Positions 1 through 8,433 are shown, counted from the stretch's first letter. The stretch is 23,802 bases of DNA from Endotrypanum monterogeii (GCA_000333855.2 CM007332.1:477295-501096); one strand, 5' to 3'. The notes: a model not told the origin generated them from the letters alone. Made by a program: numbers and translations.

Positions 1-100
1 TGTTTGGGCATTCTACGTTCGACAGAAACCCCCCAAAAAAAAAAACCAACCAAACCAAAAAATTAAAAGTTAGTAAGGTTGTCAGGTCTCTATCCGTACG

Positions 101-201
101 TCCTTTTTTCTTGGTCTCGTATTCTTTACTACTTGTTTTTTTTTTTTTTTTGTCGACCTTTTTTTTTTATTTGAACACACACAATTCTGATCTGGCTTCA
201 G
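101..201 (+). promoter_or_regulatory. Predicted trans-splice acceptor of gene 1
   Basis: A T-rich pyrimidine tract, including runs of 10 or more T, is followed by the first convenient AG at 200-201. In trypanosomatids this arrangement marks the site where the spliced leader is added. It would leave a 45-nt 5' UTR (202-246). AGs at 213-214 and 231-232 are alternatives. The A-rich DNA before it (1-100) is probably the 3' UTR or intergenic sequence of an upstream gene outside the window. Confidence 0.6.
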
Positions 202-238
202 ACGTCTGTCACAGTTCGCCCTCTACCCAAAGGGAGGC

Positions 239-247
239 ATGTGTTGA
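239..247 (+). promoter_or_regulatory. Two-codon upstream ORF overlapping the start of gene 1
   Basis: The sequence reads ATG-TGT-TGA at 239-247, and the final A of TGA is the first base of the main ATG (247-249). It lies downstream of every plausible splice acceptor, so it should be present in the mRNA. Scanning ribosomes would meet this AUG first, translate two codons and terminate on top of the main AUG. That could lower translation or couple termination to reinitiation. The sequence arrangement is certain; the effect is inferred. Confidence 0.6.
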
Positions 248-888
248 TGGAGTCGATATCAATCAAGAAAGAAACCTCCGAGGACCAGGGACTCGCCACT
301 ACGCGCACCCCTTTGCTTCATTCCGGTACAGTCACATCAAGTACAAATGACGATAAAGATCTAGATGCCATCGAAATTGCGGAAGATGACCCAAATGAAA
401 GTTTCCCCATCGAAACAGATGACCATGGCGTGCTTGCAGGCACAGCAAGTGTCTTGAGTAGCGGGGAAGAGATGCCCCCCAGCCTTTCTGCACCGTACAT
501 GGATGCACTGTTCAATACAGACCCACGCATCTCTTTCGATGCGCTGCACATTGGGATTCTTCGAGCTATCGAGGCGGAGGAGAAGATGTGCTGGTCGCGC
601 TACGACTACCCCTCCTGGTTCCTCCCTGATGCGAACCTCATAGAGAATCCCTCGAATGCTGAGTCGCCTTTCTTCACAGTGCCTCTGATGCACCCCGTAG
701 TGCGCTCTCGAGTGCCCATAGAGCGCGACTACGACAAGGCGCATGAGCTCCTCACGAACCCCACCAGGGAGGCTTTTGACGCCACCATAGGGGCAGACAT
801 ACGGGAGCATCTGCGCTTTCACAGACATGCTCATGTGGGGCAGCGGCGGCGTTCAAAGCGAACTTCTTTGGCGGGCCGCAAGGGGTGA
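247..888 (+). CDS. Conserved-type hypothetical protein, 213 aa
   Basis: I do not recognise this protein. The frame is open six bases further upstream, but only through GTG and TTG codons, so the ATG at 247 is the first in-frame AUG. Residues 34-60 are acidic and low in complexity. Residues 86-130 look folded and include an aromatic cluster, CWSRYDYPSWFLPD (115-128). Residues 150-190 are mixed helical-looking sequence, and the tail (189-212) is strongly basic with RRRSKR and a terminal GRKG, which could be a nuclear or nucleic-acid-binding tail. No signal peptide or membrane segment is visible. It is the first gene of the + strand series; the gap to the next AUG is about 550 bp. GC-rich third positions and a typical acceptor upstream support it as a real gene. 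Its function is unknown. Confidence 0.75.
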   Translation: MESISIKKETSEDQGLATTRTPLLHSGTVTSSTNDDKDLDAIEIAEDDPNESFPIETDDHGVLAGTASVLSSGEEMPPSLSAPYMDALFNTDPRISFDALHIGILRAIEAEEKMCWSRYDYPSWFLPDANLIENPSNAESPFFTVPLMHPVVRSRVPIERDYDKAHELLTNPTREAFDATIGADIREHLRFHRHAHVGQRRRSKRTSLAGRKG

Positions 889-1044
889 GTTATCGAAGAC
901 AGCATTGCGGTAGAGTACTGTGAAATTTCTTTCTTTGTGTATGTATGCGGAATGCTCTCGCCATCCGTCGTGTCGCACAGCTGTGCATCTATTAAAATAT
1001 TGAGTCCAAGAGGACTGCCAAAATGTAGAACAACCGGGTGTGCT

Positions 1045-1066
1045 CCCCCCCCCCACACACACACAC
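1045..1066. repeat. C10 homopolymer plus (AC)n microsatellite
   Basis: Ten C residues (1045-1054) run directly into six AC units. Tracts of this kind are common in trypanosomatid intergenic DNA. Confidence 0.85.
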
Positions 1067-1068
1067 TC

Positions 1069-1098
1069 AAACCGTATTTATATCTATATATACGGTTT
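1069..1098 (+). repeat. Inverted repeat / hairpin after gene 1
   Basis: AAACCGTAT (1069-1077) is perfectly complementary to ATACGGTTT (1090-1098). Inside it, after one T-T mismatch, three more pairs form (1079-1081 with 1086-1088), leaving a four-base loop. It lies about 180 nt after the stop of gene 1, probably in its 3' UTR. Confidence 0.6.
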
Positions 1099-1300
1099 TG
1101 GGTCTTTTGAGGGCACTGCTGTGTGGCTTGCATACACAGGACTCCTTCGTGCTGTTGTTATCATCATCGTTTCTGTTCGGCATCACGGCCCGAGTACTGG
1201 CGTGCACTAAAGTGGGTTGACTTGACTCAGTATGACGTATCTTTTTCCATACATCCTCTATGTTTGCTGCACCCATATTGTTGTCGTATCTGTTGCAAGG

Positions 1301-1339
1301 GTATCTTCCTCCCCTCTTCGTACACACACACACACACAG
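1301..1339 (+). promoter_or_regulatory. Predicted trans-splice acceptor of the SMYD gene
   Basis: A pyrimidine tract (1301-1319) and an (AC)n run end in AG at 1338-1339. The resulting 98-nt 5' UTR contains an A11 run (1351-1361) and a TA repeat (1361-1373) but no ATG before 1438, which agrees with the chosen start. An AG at 1398-1399 is an alternative with a poorer tract. Confidence 0.45.
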
Positions 1340-1437
1340 GCTTATACAACAAAAAAAAAAATATATATATATACATATACCCGTGTGACTTGCACAAAGG
1401 TGGGACGTGGGGTTGTCTTGCATTTCCTTTCCTCGCC

Positions 1438-3309
1438 ATGTCTACTACATCGCCTGCAGTCTCGTCTGAAGAGGAAACGATGGAGGAGCTTCGCCTAAAG
1501 GGCAACGCGTGCTTCGGGGAGAGTCCTGCCGATGCAGCTGATTATTACATGCGAGCCATTCATCTCTTCGAGCAGCGGCGCAACAAGGATCCTACATGCA
1601 CACTGGACGAGCTGACAAAGAGTGCCGGTAACGCGCTTACATGCCTCTTCAAAATTGGAGAAACCGAGCAATGCGCAGCTTTGGCGACGCGGGTACTGAC
1701 GTACAATCCGATTTTGGCCAAGGCAAACGCCTTCTACGGCCGGTGTGCTTTGGAAGACCCATCTCTGGACACCAAGAGTGCGGGGTATGGCACAGCAAGC
1801 GCGCTGGCACTTCTGTACCTCTGTCGTGCCATCTACCAGCTCCCAACCCTAGAACCCGGCATCCGTGATAACATGGACGAGGCACTCACTCGCCTCATTT
1901 CCGAGCGGGTCAGTGTGACGCAAAAATTTGCACAGTCATCGGAGCCTTCCGTACGTTTGCGACACGGGCCGTATGGCATTGGTGTTGAGGCCATCAGCAC
2001 TTTACCTCCCTTGATCGAGGTCGTGAACCTCCTCACACCCTTCTCGGTTGGTGCCTTCGAGGGGTTCGCCGGGAAAGGTTGCTGTGTAGAGTGCGGCAAG
2101 CCAATTGAGTTTTCCGAAGCTGAGGTAACAGAAGAGAAGCCGAACGGAAAAGATTCTGCCGAGGAGGCGGACAAGGAAGATGACAAGGCTCAGCAAAAGA
2201 ACGGCCAACATAATTTGAAGTGTGAGACATGTAACATGGTAGTCTACTGCTCTCCAACGTGTGCCAGCGCGCGCCGGGAGCAGCACGAGAAGTTCGAATG
2301 CACGCGGTTGTCAAGGCTTTCCGAGATGATGGAGGGCATCGATGCCCGCAAGTTGGATGTCCCAGAGCACTTTTTTGAGGTCGCGTATCACTGTATTACA
2401 ACTTTGGCGGGAATGAAGGCCCATCGTGAAGGCCATGATAAGATTCTCAATTTCACTTCACATGTTGACGAAGTGATTCAGTCATTGCACCCACTCGGTC
2501 CACTCATCTGTGATCTCTTCAAAGGAGAGGAGGAGACCGCGACGCTCTACACCATCATAGGCGTACTGCGCTGCAACGCGCTGGAGGTGACAGATTTGAG
2601 CGGACTCGGTGTAGCTCAGGCATTGTATGCTGGTAGAAATATCGCATCTTATCTGAACCACTCGTGCACTCCAAACTGTGCGATCGACACGGCACGGCGA
2701 GCCATAGTCACGACTCGCACCATCCATGTTGGCGAGGAGCTGAACATCGCTTACATTCCACAGCTGTACTGGCCAACGTCTCTGCGCCGTGAGCGTCTCA
2801 GTGAGGGCTATTACTTCGTCTGTCGTTGTCTACGATGCGAGAACACGAAGAAGGAGCCGTTTGAGCTCGCCCTCTCAATGGAACTGCCCACGGCGAGAAA
2901 AGATGCCACGAAACATTTTCATTCGATTGTGCAAGTGACCTGTGCAGCAGTCCGTTCACGCTTAGTGGATGACGTATCTCAAAAGGACGCCGACGAGCTC
3001 AACAGTCTTTTGAAGGAGCTGCTAATGCACCTCTTTCCCTTCCACTATCTTTGCCATGAGGTACGGAATTGCCTCAGCTTCGTGCACGCGGTTCTCGGTC
3101 AGGCTCGCGAGTGTCTCTGCAGCTGCTTGGATGAGCTCCTGATGTGGGAAAGCCTCCTTCCTGGTGCCTTTCCCGTCAAGAGGATGAAGATTCAAAACTC
3201 ACTACAGTGCGCGCAGGGGTTGGGCACTCACGCGAACGATTGCGCTTCGCCGCTTTTCCCGTATCTCGCTCGTTTGGCACTCGCCTACGATGCCGATGGC
3301 CCCATATGA
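1438..3309 (+). CDS. SET and MYND domain (SMYD-type) protein lysine methyltransferase
   Basis: A 623-aa protein with the split-SET plan of the SMYD family, which uses S-adenosylmethionine to methylate lysines on histones or cytosolic proteins. Residues 14-105 look like TPR-type helices (ELRLKGNACF onward). The SET N-lobe lies near 165-210. The MYND zinc finger follows, with ligands at C216/C219, C262/C265, C271/C275 and H283/C288; residues 225-260 form a charged insertion inside the finger. The catalytic SET part includes NHSCTPNC (407-414) and GEELNIAYI (432-440), followed by the post-SET cluster C462, C464 and C467. Residues 490-623 are helical, as in SMYD C-terminal domains. The frame is open upstream to 1123, but that stretch has no AUG and crosses the splice-acceptor tract, so the start is 1438. 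The family is clear; the substrate cannot be told. Confidence 0.9.
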   Translation: MSTTSPAVSSEEETMEELRLKGNACFGESPADAADYYMRAIHLFEQRRNKDPTCTLDELTKSAGNALTCLFKIGETEQCAALATRVLTYNPILAKANAFYGRCALEDPSLDTKSAGYGTASALALLYLCRAIYQLPTLEPGIRDNMDEALTRLISERVSVTQKFAQSSEPSVRLRHGPYGIGVEAISTLPPLIEVVNLLTPFSVGAFEGFAGKGCCVECGKPIEFSEAEVTEEKPNGKDSAEEADKEDDKAQQKNGQHNLKCETCNMVVYCSPTCASARREQHEKFECTRLSRLSEMMEGIDARKLDVPEHFFEVAYHCITTLAGMKAHREGHDKILNFTSHVDEVIQSLHPLGPLICDLFKGEEETATLYTIIGVLRCNALEVTDLSGLGVAQALYAGRNIASYLNHSCTPNCAIDTARRAIVTTRTIHVGEELNIAYIPQLYWPTSLRRERLSEGYYFVCRCLRCENTKKEPFELALSMELPTARKDATKHFHSIVQVTCAAVRSRLVDDVSQKDADELNSLLKELLMHLFPFHYLCHEVRNCLSFVHAVLGQARECLCSCLDELLMWESLLPGAFPVKRMKIQNSLQCAQGLGTHANDCASPLFPYLARLALAYDADGPI

Positions 3310-4203
3310 CCATGGAGTTGGGCAGAACGTCTACCCACAGGTCAGCTGCGATGCGATGCGAGAGAAAACGTGATGCAAAACACAAGGGGGGGGTAATAAA
3401 AATTAAAAAAAAAGGGTGGGTGGAGGGAGGGAAAGGTAGTGTGGACGCTCGACCGTATCATACAGAGCTTGAGTGGCGTGCCGAGCGTTCTTGACTAGTG
3501 CTATATGCTAAGACTACGCACGGTGTGTGCTCTAGCAAATGGGCTTGGATCATCATGCGTTACCTTAAGCCTCCCTCCCTCCTTATGGTGGCCTCGGGGT
3601 ACGTGTTACGCCTCCGGTCACTGAGTGCTTTTGGCTTGACCCTCTCACCCGTTTCTGTATTATTTTATTTTGTGGTGTATTCCATGAAAAATGGGCCGTC
3701 TCTGTAGTGTCGCGTACTTAGCGCAGTCATCATATCCTCAAACTCACTAGACACATACGCCAAGGCGATTCTTCAATCTACTAGAGTGCTCAACCGATGC
3801 GATCTATGAAGGAGGAGCCAGGGGAGGGGGGGGGGGAAAGACATACCATCAACTGAGCCAGTTTCGCGTATGTGCCTTTGGTATACCGCCCGTGACGTGT
3901 TTATACGATGTCGCTTGTGCTTCCGCTTCATGACACTCTGTTCTTGTACTGCGGTGCTTCTCTTTCACGCACTCCTGTTACTTTTGTCGGTTTCATTGCC
4001 GCCACCACATCTACATCTTGTCCCCCCCCCCCTCTCTCTCTCTCCCCATACCTTGACATGTATCACTCGTCATACGCTTGAGTTATGAGCGGCTGCTCTC
4101 TCATACAGAGGCCCTGGTCTTATGCGCTGAGGGTCACTTATTTCAGCACGATCCACAGTGATCTGAGGTAGAACAACACAAAACACGCGCACACACGTAC
4201 ATC
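3310..4203 (+). other. Intergenic region between the SMYD gene and RNASEH2C
   Basis: About 900 bp with no convincing gene. It contains a G8 run near 3386, purine-rich DNA around 3410-3436, a G10 run near 3830 and a C11/CT tract near 4021-4045. Short hydrophobic open frames at 3555-3707 and 3870-4088 have no good acceptor or codon pattern and are not called. It most likely holds the 3' UTR of the methyltransferase gene. Confidence 0.55.
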
Positions 4204-4268
4204 ATTTCTCTACCGCTTATCTTTTCCATCGTTCTTTGATTCCCGCTTCCTCGTCTCTGCCTCCTCAG
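4204..4268 (+). promoter_or_regulatory. Predicted trans-splice acceptor of RNASEH2C
   Basis: A long pyrimidine-rich tract runs to AG at 4267-4268, leaving a 47-nt 5' UTR with no upstream ATG. This is a clean match to the trypanosomatid acceptor layout. Confidence 0.65.
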
Positions 4269-4315
4269 CACAACACAGTCGCTTACAGCTCGCCAGGTTT
4301 CCTGCGTCTGCGTCC

Positions 4316-4771
4316 ATGACGGATCCCTTAGATTCTTTCAGAGGGACGCCTGAGGGGAATGTTTTCCACTCGCTACCCATTCAAACCAGCTTTGACGGTA
4401 CGACCGACGTCCACGAAAATTTCACGTCTGCAATGGAACGAGACCCCGTCAGTGGCCTGTGGCGTGCGACGCTGAGAGGTCGGGCACTCCTTGGGGAAGA
4501 GGTGCAGCTGCCAGAAGGCTATCTCGTTACCATGACCTCAATCGACACTATGGGCGGCGTGTCCTCTTCGATGGCCTCCCCGTCAGCGCATGAATTTACA
4601 TGGAATTCGCCAGCCAGCCAAGTGAGCGATATAGAAATAGCAGATCAGGTGCTCCTACAATCATGTGCGCAGCGATACGTGGTGTGGGAGCACGACAAGG
4701 CACCGTCGAGTGCTATCTCCATCTCTCAGTGGATCGAGCTGGCGCAGCTAATTCACACCTCTTCGGTGTGA
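4316..4771 (+). CDS. RNASEH2C: Ribonuclease H2 subunit C
   Basis: At 151 aa this has the size and motif order of the non-catalytic C subunit of RNase H2. That nuclear heterotrimer removes ribonucleotides from DNA and degrades RNA:DNA hybrids; subunits B and C form the scaffold that supports the catalytic A subunit. The N-terminal motif HSLPIQTSFDG (18-28) matches the family pattern of LP-x(n)-DG. WRATLRGRALLGEEVQLPEG (49-68) matches the highly typical FRGR-x-LxGxEVxxPxGY block. The C-terminus, YVVWEHDKAPSS (121-132) followed by QWIELAQLIH (138-147), matches the family's W-x(n)-W-x2-LAxxIH end. The segment 75-108 is a variable loop, as in relatives. No other subunit is in this window. It starts at the first AUG after a clean acceptor. 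I assign it from memory of the family pattern and am fairly sure. Confidence 0.82.
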   Translation: MTDPLDSFRGTPEGNVFHSLPIQTSFDGTTDVHENFTSAMERDPVSGLWRATLRGRALLGEEVQLPEGYLVTMTSIDTMGGVSSSMASPSAHEFTWNSPASQVSDIEIADQVLLQSCAQRYVVWEHDKAPSSAISISQWIELAQLIHTSSV

Positions 4772-5702
4772 GCCCATAGAAAGAAACCAGAGAAGGCAGT
4801 AGAAAGACAAGGGAGAAGGGGGAGGGTGCTGGACTCCCTCGATTCACTGCAGTCCGCTGATGAGATAAAATCATCTTGCGTAGACATAAATCCTCTGCTT
4901 CCCTTCTCCGCCACCGCAACGAACGGAGAAAAAGAACGGGGGGGGGCAGGTAAGCAGCGATACAGATACAGGATCATGGGTCGTGGTTCAGATACACATC
5001 TGGGCACAAACGTAGGTGCATGCACGGAGCGCCTGTATAAAGGCGCTTGATCACCACATAACAACACTTCGAGTTGCCCACTTCCCCTTTCCACCCCTTC
5101 ACACCCACTCATCCTTTTGTGTTTGTGTCTATAGATATATATAATTTCACTGTCTCATCTTCCATTCATAAGCACTCCTTTCTCCATGTGTGCTTGTGTC
5201 GGGGCGCGGAGGTGTTGTTCGACTAGCGGAGACTACTTCTTCTCTACTAGGCACCCTTTGCGCCGAATCACCACCTAATATCGAGTGTAGCGGCCCATTG
5301 TATAATGACAGTCGCGGCATGACGGGTCGTGCCTGCTTCGACCGTAGGAGCCCATGTACTAGATGCGTGCCTCACTCCCCCGAGAGGTGAATTTATTTTC
5401 CTTCACTCACCATTTTCATCGGATGATTTCTTTGTCTTCATCTGCCTCGTGCCAACATAGTGGAAGCTTATAGCTCATACACCTCTTTTCCTTCTCCTTC
5501 CGTGCACTCACTCCTTCCTTCAGCAAAGGGGGGGGGAGGCCATCCAGAGATCAGATAACCGGAGGGGTTAAAGGGCGTAAGTGGTGACTAAACCACAGTG
5601 GGGAGGAGGAGGGAGGGGGTGAGGGAGGACAAGCCCTGCAGACGCACCGCTTACGTGTGGAGGTATTACTATACTTGTTGAGCCCAAATCACACCGCGCG
5701 GT
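4772..5702 (+). other. Intergenic region between RNASEH2C and FAM91
   Basis: About 1 kb without a convincing gene. It holds purine-rich DNA (4779-4826), G runs (near 4938 and 5528), a GC-rich hairpin (5028-5047), a short TA run near 5134, and several pyrimidine tracts with AGs (for example near 5515-5522). Open frames here begin at non-AUG codons or are under 70 codons with no recognisable sequence. Confidence 0.55.
5028..5047 (+). repeat. GC-rich hairpin after RNASEH2C
   Basis: AGCGCCT (5028-5034) pairs perfectly with AGGCGCT (5041-5047) around the loop GTATAA; a G-T pair can extend it. It lies about 255 nt after the RNASEH2C stop, probably in its 3' UTR. Confidence 0.55.
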
Positions 5703-5761
5703 ATTCCCTCCCTTTTCTTTCTACTTTAATTCTCAAATCACCCCGGTGTATCGTGCCGGAG
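5703..5761 (+). promoter_or_regulatory. Predicted trans-splice acceptor of the FAM91 gene
   Basis: The tract at 5703-5743 is pyrimidine-rich, and the first AG after it is at 5760-5761. The 59-nt leader that follows is unusual in being almost pure purine, including a G12 run at 5772-5783. No ATG precedes 5821. Confidence 0.5.
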
Positions 5762-5820
5762 GGGGCGAGGTGGGGGGGGGGGGAGAGGAGGAAGGCGCTT
5801 CGAAGGCTCGTACGCCCGAT

Positions 5821-8433
5821 ATGGCGGCTTCTGCTGATGTGTCGGAGCTGCAGCAAGCATTGCACAGTCGCATTCCATATAGCTTGCTTCCTGCCTCCCT
5901 GCAGCAGCGCATGAGTCCCTATGAATACCAGACAAACACCATTCGTTACTCTATTCTACGCGGGTACGCGTACCACCGACTTCCAGATTTTGTCCGCGCA
6001 GCTGTGAAAGAGGAGGCGTACTATCGTGAAATGGTGCGATACGCAGCGGAGAAGCTGCAGCTGTACCCCTATGTTCATCAAAAAAGCATCACGCTTTACA
6101 CGAGGGAAACACCACTATCATACTATACCGGCATCCTTGCTGAGATGCTCAAGCAAGAGCAGAGCTACGATTGCCTGCCCAATTTCACTGCCATTGACGC
6201 GCTCAACCTTCTCGGCATCGGCCGGAATCAGTACCTACAACTCACGAAGGAGGTTCGCACTAAGCTGCGCTGGCACGTCACCCGCGCGTACGTTAACGAG
6301 TATCTGCCCAGCACCCTGTTGCCCTCTCTCACACCAGATCCCTTCTGGGCCATTCGCACGGTCGACTACCCCGGAGATGTCCTCAAGAAGCGGTTTCATG
6401 GGCTCTCGTCGGAGGAGGTGGTGCTGTACCGTATGCTGGTTAGCAAGGGGGCAGCCACCGTCCGCTCGGAGACGCTGAACACCCTTCATATGTCCCCGAT
6501 GGTGTTCGCAAAGGACACGATCTACGCGTATGAGCTTCCAAAGGCGGCACTGCGGCAGTTGTACCAGCGCGGGCTAGTATTTGGAAGCTTTGAGGTGTCA
6601 CCGGAGGCGTTTGTTGTTGTGCCCGCGTTGTGCGGCAATTTTGTGATGAATCGAACGTCCGACGACCCACAAGAGCTTTTACTGTATCGTGTTCTCTCCA
6701 CCATCGATGATCGTACCTCGCTGAGTCTATTGGCACAGCTGCTGATGATGGAGGAAGAAGATGTGTGTGGCGCGGTAGAGCTCCTCCTGCGGCTGGGCCT
6801 CGTGCAGTGGAAGTTACCCGTGCTTCCCCCACGGCTGGACCCCGCGACGCTCGACGGGGTCCACTCTAGTTGGCAAGAGGAAGTTGCCGCCCGTGTGATT
6901 GCCTTTACTCGCCACCATCTGCAGAGTTCCATGGGCGGCCTCACCGAGGACGGGGACCCGACGGGTGGCTGCGACAGCGGTCCGGGTGTACGTGATCCAC
7001 ATCCCGTGAAACGCATTGCTCTCCTTTACGACGCAACGCTGACGGGATTCCTCATGATGACGAATTTAAGCCGCGATGTGACGTTCAAGCAACAGGCGGT
7101 GTTGCTGTTCGAGGTGGGCAAGATGCCGTTCGAAATGGTGCCTGCGTTTGTGACGCTGTTAGACCGCATCGACTGGAGAGAGGTGGATCGCTTTGGGGGG
7201 GAGGCAAGGAAATACATCAACAGCGTCATGTGCATGCGGCGTTTGCTCCGAACACTTTGCGAGGTAGTAGGGCCTCAGGGAGCTGTCGGTGTGGACTTGC
7301 TCAAGATCGAATCGCTCAACGAGCTAGAGGCGACTACGCGATACTCGGTGCTAGGGCGAAATTACTGGGCTTACATCATCACATCACCCATCTCGGCAGC
7401 GCCACTTATTGACATTGAGCTGAGCTGCGTCTACGGTAGCACCGTCAGCTTCATGACCTCACCCTGGATGCTGCTGTTCCTCTATGCGAAACTGCAGCAT
7501 GGTCCTCCTTCGCTACTCCTCCCATTCGGGACCCTGTTGCATCGCTGGCCCCTTTTCTTGGATGAACTCGAGGAGGCCCCTGAGGGTGATCCTTCTGCAG
7601 GGGCGGCTGCGCCGGTTGTTGTGGGGTACAGCGTTCTTCTCCGCCAGCAGGCAATGACCCTTGATTCAGAGGTCACGTACACCGATCTCAGCAACTCACT
7701 GCTGCTGCTAGGCGAGGTGACTTCGACAGCGCCGATGTTCGTCCAGCAAGTGGTGCGTATCCCACTTGTCTTGAGGGGTGACGGCAGTGTCACTCCCCAT
7801 AGCTCCTACTACCACCTCGAAGTCGCCGTCCCATTTTCGGCATCTAAGGAGCAACTGTACAGGCTGGTAGAGTTGTCTATCGCCGCCCATCATCCTTCAG
7901 TGACGTGTGTCAGCTTCCTTGACCATGAGCAGGCGATGTGGTGCCTCTTGAGGGATAGCGTGGCTGCGTTGCGCCTGAAGGATTCCTTGGGCTACTTCAC
8001 CATGTCCTTCACATACGAGGAGATGGCTGCGGCGGATGATGCCTCCACCGAAGCCATCTCCTTTCATCTCCGCGTTGTGCACGTCGTTGATATTGGGCTT
8101 GGCGTTCCCCTTGTTCATATCGATGCGTGTGAACTGCTTGTCGACGCTATCCCGCACCTGCTAAGCGAAGAGTGTAGTGAACGTCACAACAACGCAATGC
8201 GGGAGACTGTGGCTGAGTTCGGCACATTCCTTGAGCGCTACTCCACTCTCACCCGCGCTGTTCATGCCAAGATGGCAATACAGTCGAGCGGCGCCACTGG
8301 CCCTGTTACACAACTTCATTTGCGCAAGATTAGCAGTGTTGGTGGCGCACCGTTTCCGTCGACCCTTCTGTCATTCCAAGGCACTCAACTGAGTGTGACT
8401 GACGACACAGATACACTCTCTGAGCAGTGGTAA
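5821..8433 (+). CDS. FAM91A1-like: FAM91 family protein
   Basis: An 870-aa protein, close to the usual FAM91 length. In animals FAM91A1 works with TBC1D23 and the WDR11 complex to capture endosome-derived vesicles at the trans-Golgi. The N-terminal FAM91 domain is plain: SYYTGILAEML (100-110), SYDCLPNFTA (115-124), LLGIGRNQYLQL (130-141) and VVVPALCGNFVMNR (265-278). The C-terminal FAM91 domain starts near KRIALLYDATLTGFLMM (397-413), includes FEVGKMP (430-436) and the block GPPSLLLPFGT beginning at 561. A Gly/Asp-rich linker (372-392) separates the two halves. No membrane segment or signal peptide is visible, as expected of a peripheral protein. The frame is open back to 5746 only from a GTG and through the leader, so the AUG at 5821 is used. 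It is followed by a Vps39-like gene, another tether. The family call is firm; the role in this organism is inferred. Confidence 0.92.
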   Translation: MAASADVSELQQALHSRIPYSLLPASLQQRMSPYEYQTNTIRYSILRGYAYHRLPDFVRAAVKEEAYYREMVRYAAEKLQLYPYVHQKSITLYTRETPLSYYTGILAEMLKQEQSYDCLPNFTAIDALNLLGIGRNQYLQLTKEVRTKLRWHVTRAYVNEYLPSTLLPSLTPDPFWAIRTVDYPGDVLKKRFHGLSSEEVVLYRMLVSKGAATVRSETLNTLHMSPMVFAKDTIYAYELPKAALRQLYQRGLVFGSFEVSPEAFVVVPALCGNFVMNRTSDDPQELLLYRVLSTIDDRTSLSLLAQLLMMEEEDVCGAVELLLRLGLVQWKLPVLPPRLDPATLDGVHSSWQEEVAARVIAFTRHHLQSSMGGLTEDGDPTGGCDSGPGVRDPHPVKRIALLYDATLTGFLMMTNLSRDVTFKQQAVLLFEVGKMPFEMVPAFVTLLDRIDWREVDRFGGEARKYINSVMCMRRLLRTLCEVVGPQGAVGVDLLKIESLNELEATTRYSVLGRNYWAYIITSPISAAPLIDIELSCVYGSTVSFMTSPWMLLFLYAKLQHGPPSLLLPFGTLLHRWPLFLDELEEAPEGDPSAGAAAPVVVGYSVLLRQQAMTLDSEVTYTDLSNSLLLLGEVTSTAPMFVQQVVRIPLVLRGDGSVTPHSSYYHLEVAVPFSASKEQLYRLVELSIAAHHPSVTCVSFLDHEQAMWCLLRDSVAALRLKDSLGYFTMSFTYEEMAAADDASTEAISFHLRVVHVVDIGLGVPLVHIDACELLVDAIPHLLSEECSERHNNAMRETVAEFGTFLERYSTLTRAVHAKMAIQSSGATGPVTQLHLRKISSVGGAPFPSTLLSFQGTQLSVTDDTDTLSEQW

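Larger units (their letters stand above)
889..1300 (+). other. Intergenic region between gene 1 and the SMYD gene
   Basis: It should contain the 3' UTR of gene 1 and the start of the next mRNA leader region. It holds a C10 run followed by CA repeats (1045-1066), a strong hairpin (1069-1098) and pyrimidine-rich DNA. No gene is seen on either strand; the open frames here are low-complexity. Confidence 0.6.

Noticed and set aside
361..834. 157-aa open frame on the minus strand over gene 1
   Set aside because: It is a shadow of the + strand coding frame; it has no recognisable protein and no acceptor on that strand.
1123..1437. 105-codon N-terminal extension of the SMYD frame
   Set aside because: It begins at GTG, has no AUG before 1438, and crosses the pyrimidine tract, CA repeat and A/TA run of the predicted leader.
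3555..3707. 50-codon ORF with a hydrophobic C-terminus after the SMYD gene
   Set aside because: No pyrimidine tract and AG lies at a suitable distance upstream, and no recognisable sequence is present; it is probably 3' UTR.
3870..4088. 72-codon ORF with a Leu-rich membrane-like stretch
   Set aside because: The hydrophobicity comes from CT-rich and C11 tracts rather than from codon-biased coding sequence.
4858..4863. TGATGA resembling a snoRNA C box
   Set aside because: No CTGA D box is found at a suitable distance downstream, and there is no terminal stem.
5746..5820. 25-codon extension of the FAM91 frame
   Set aside because: It begins at GTG before the predicted splice acceptor and encodes Gly/Glu-rich sequence from the G12 tract; FAM91 homology starts after 5821.
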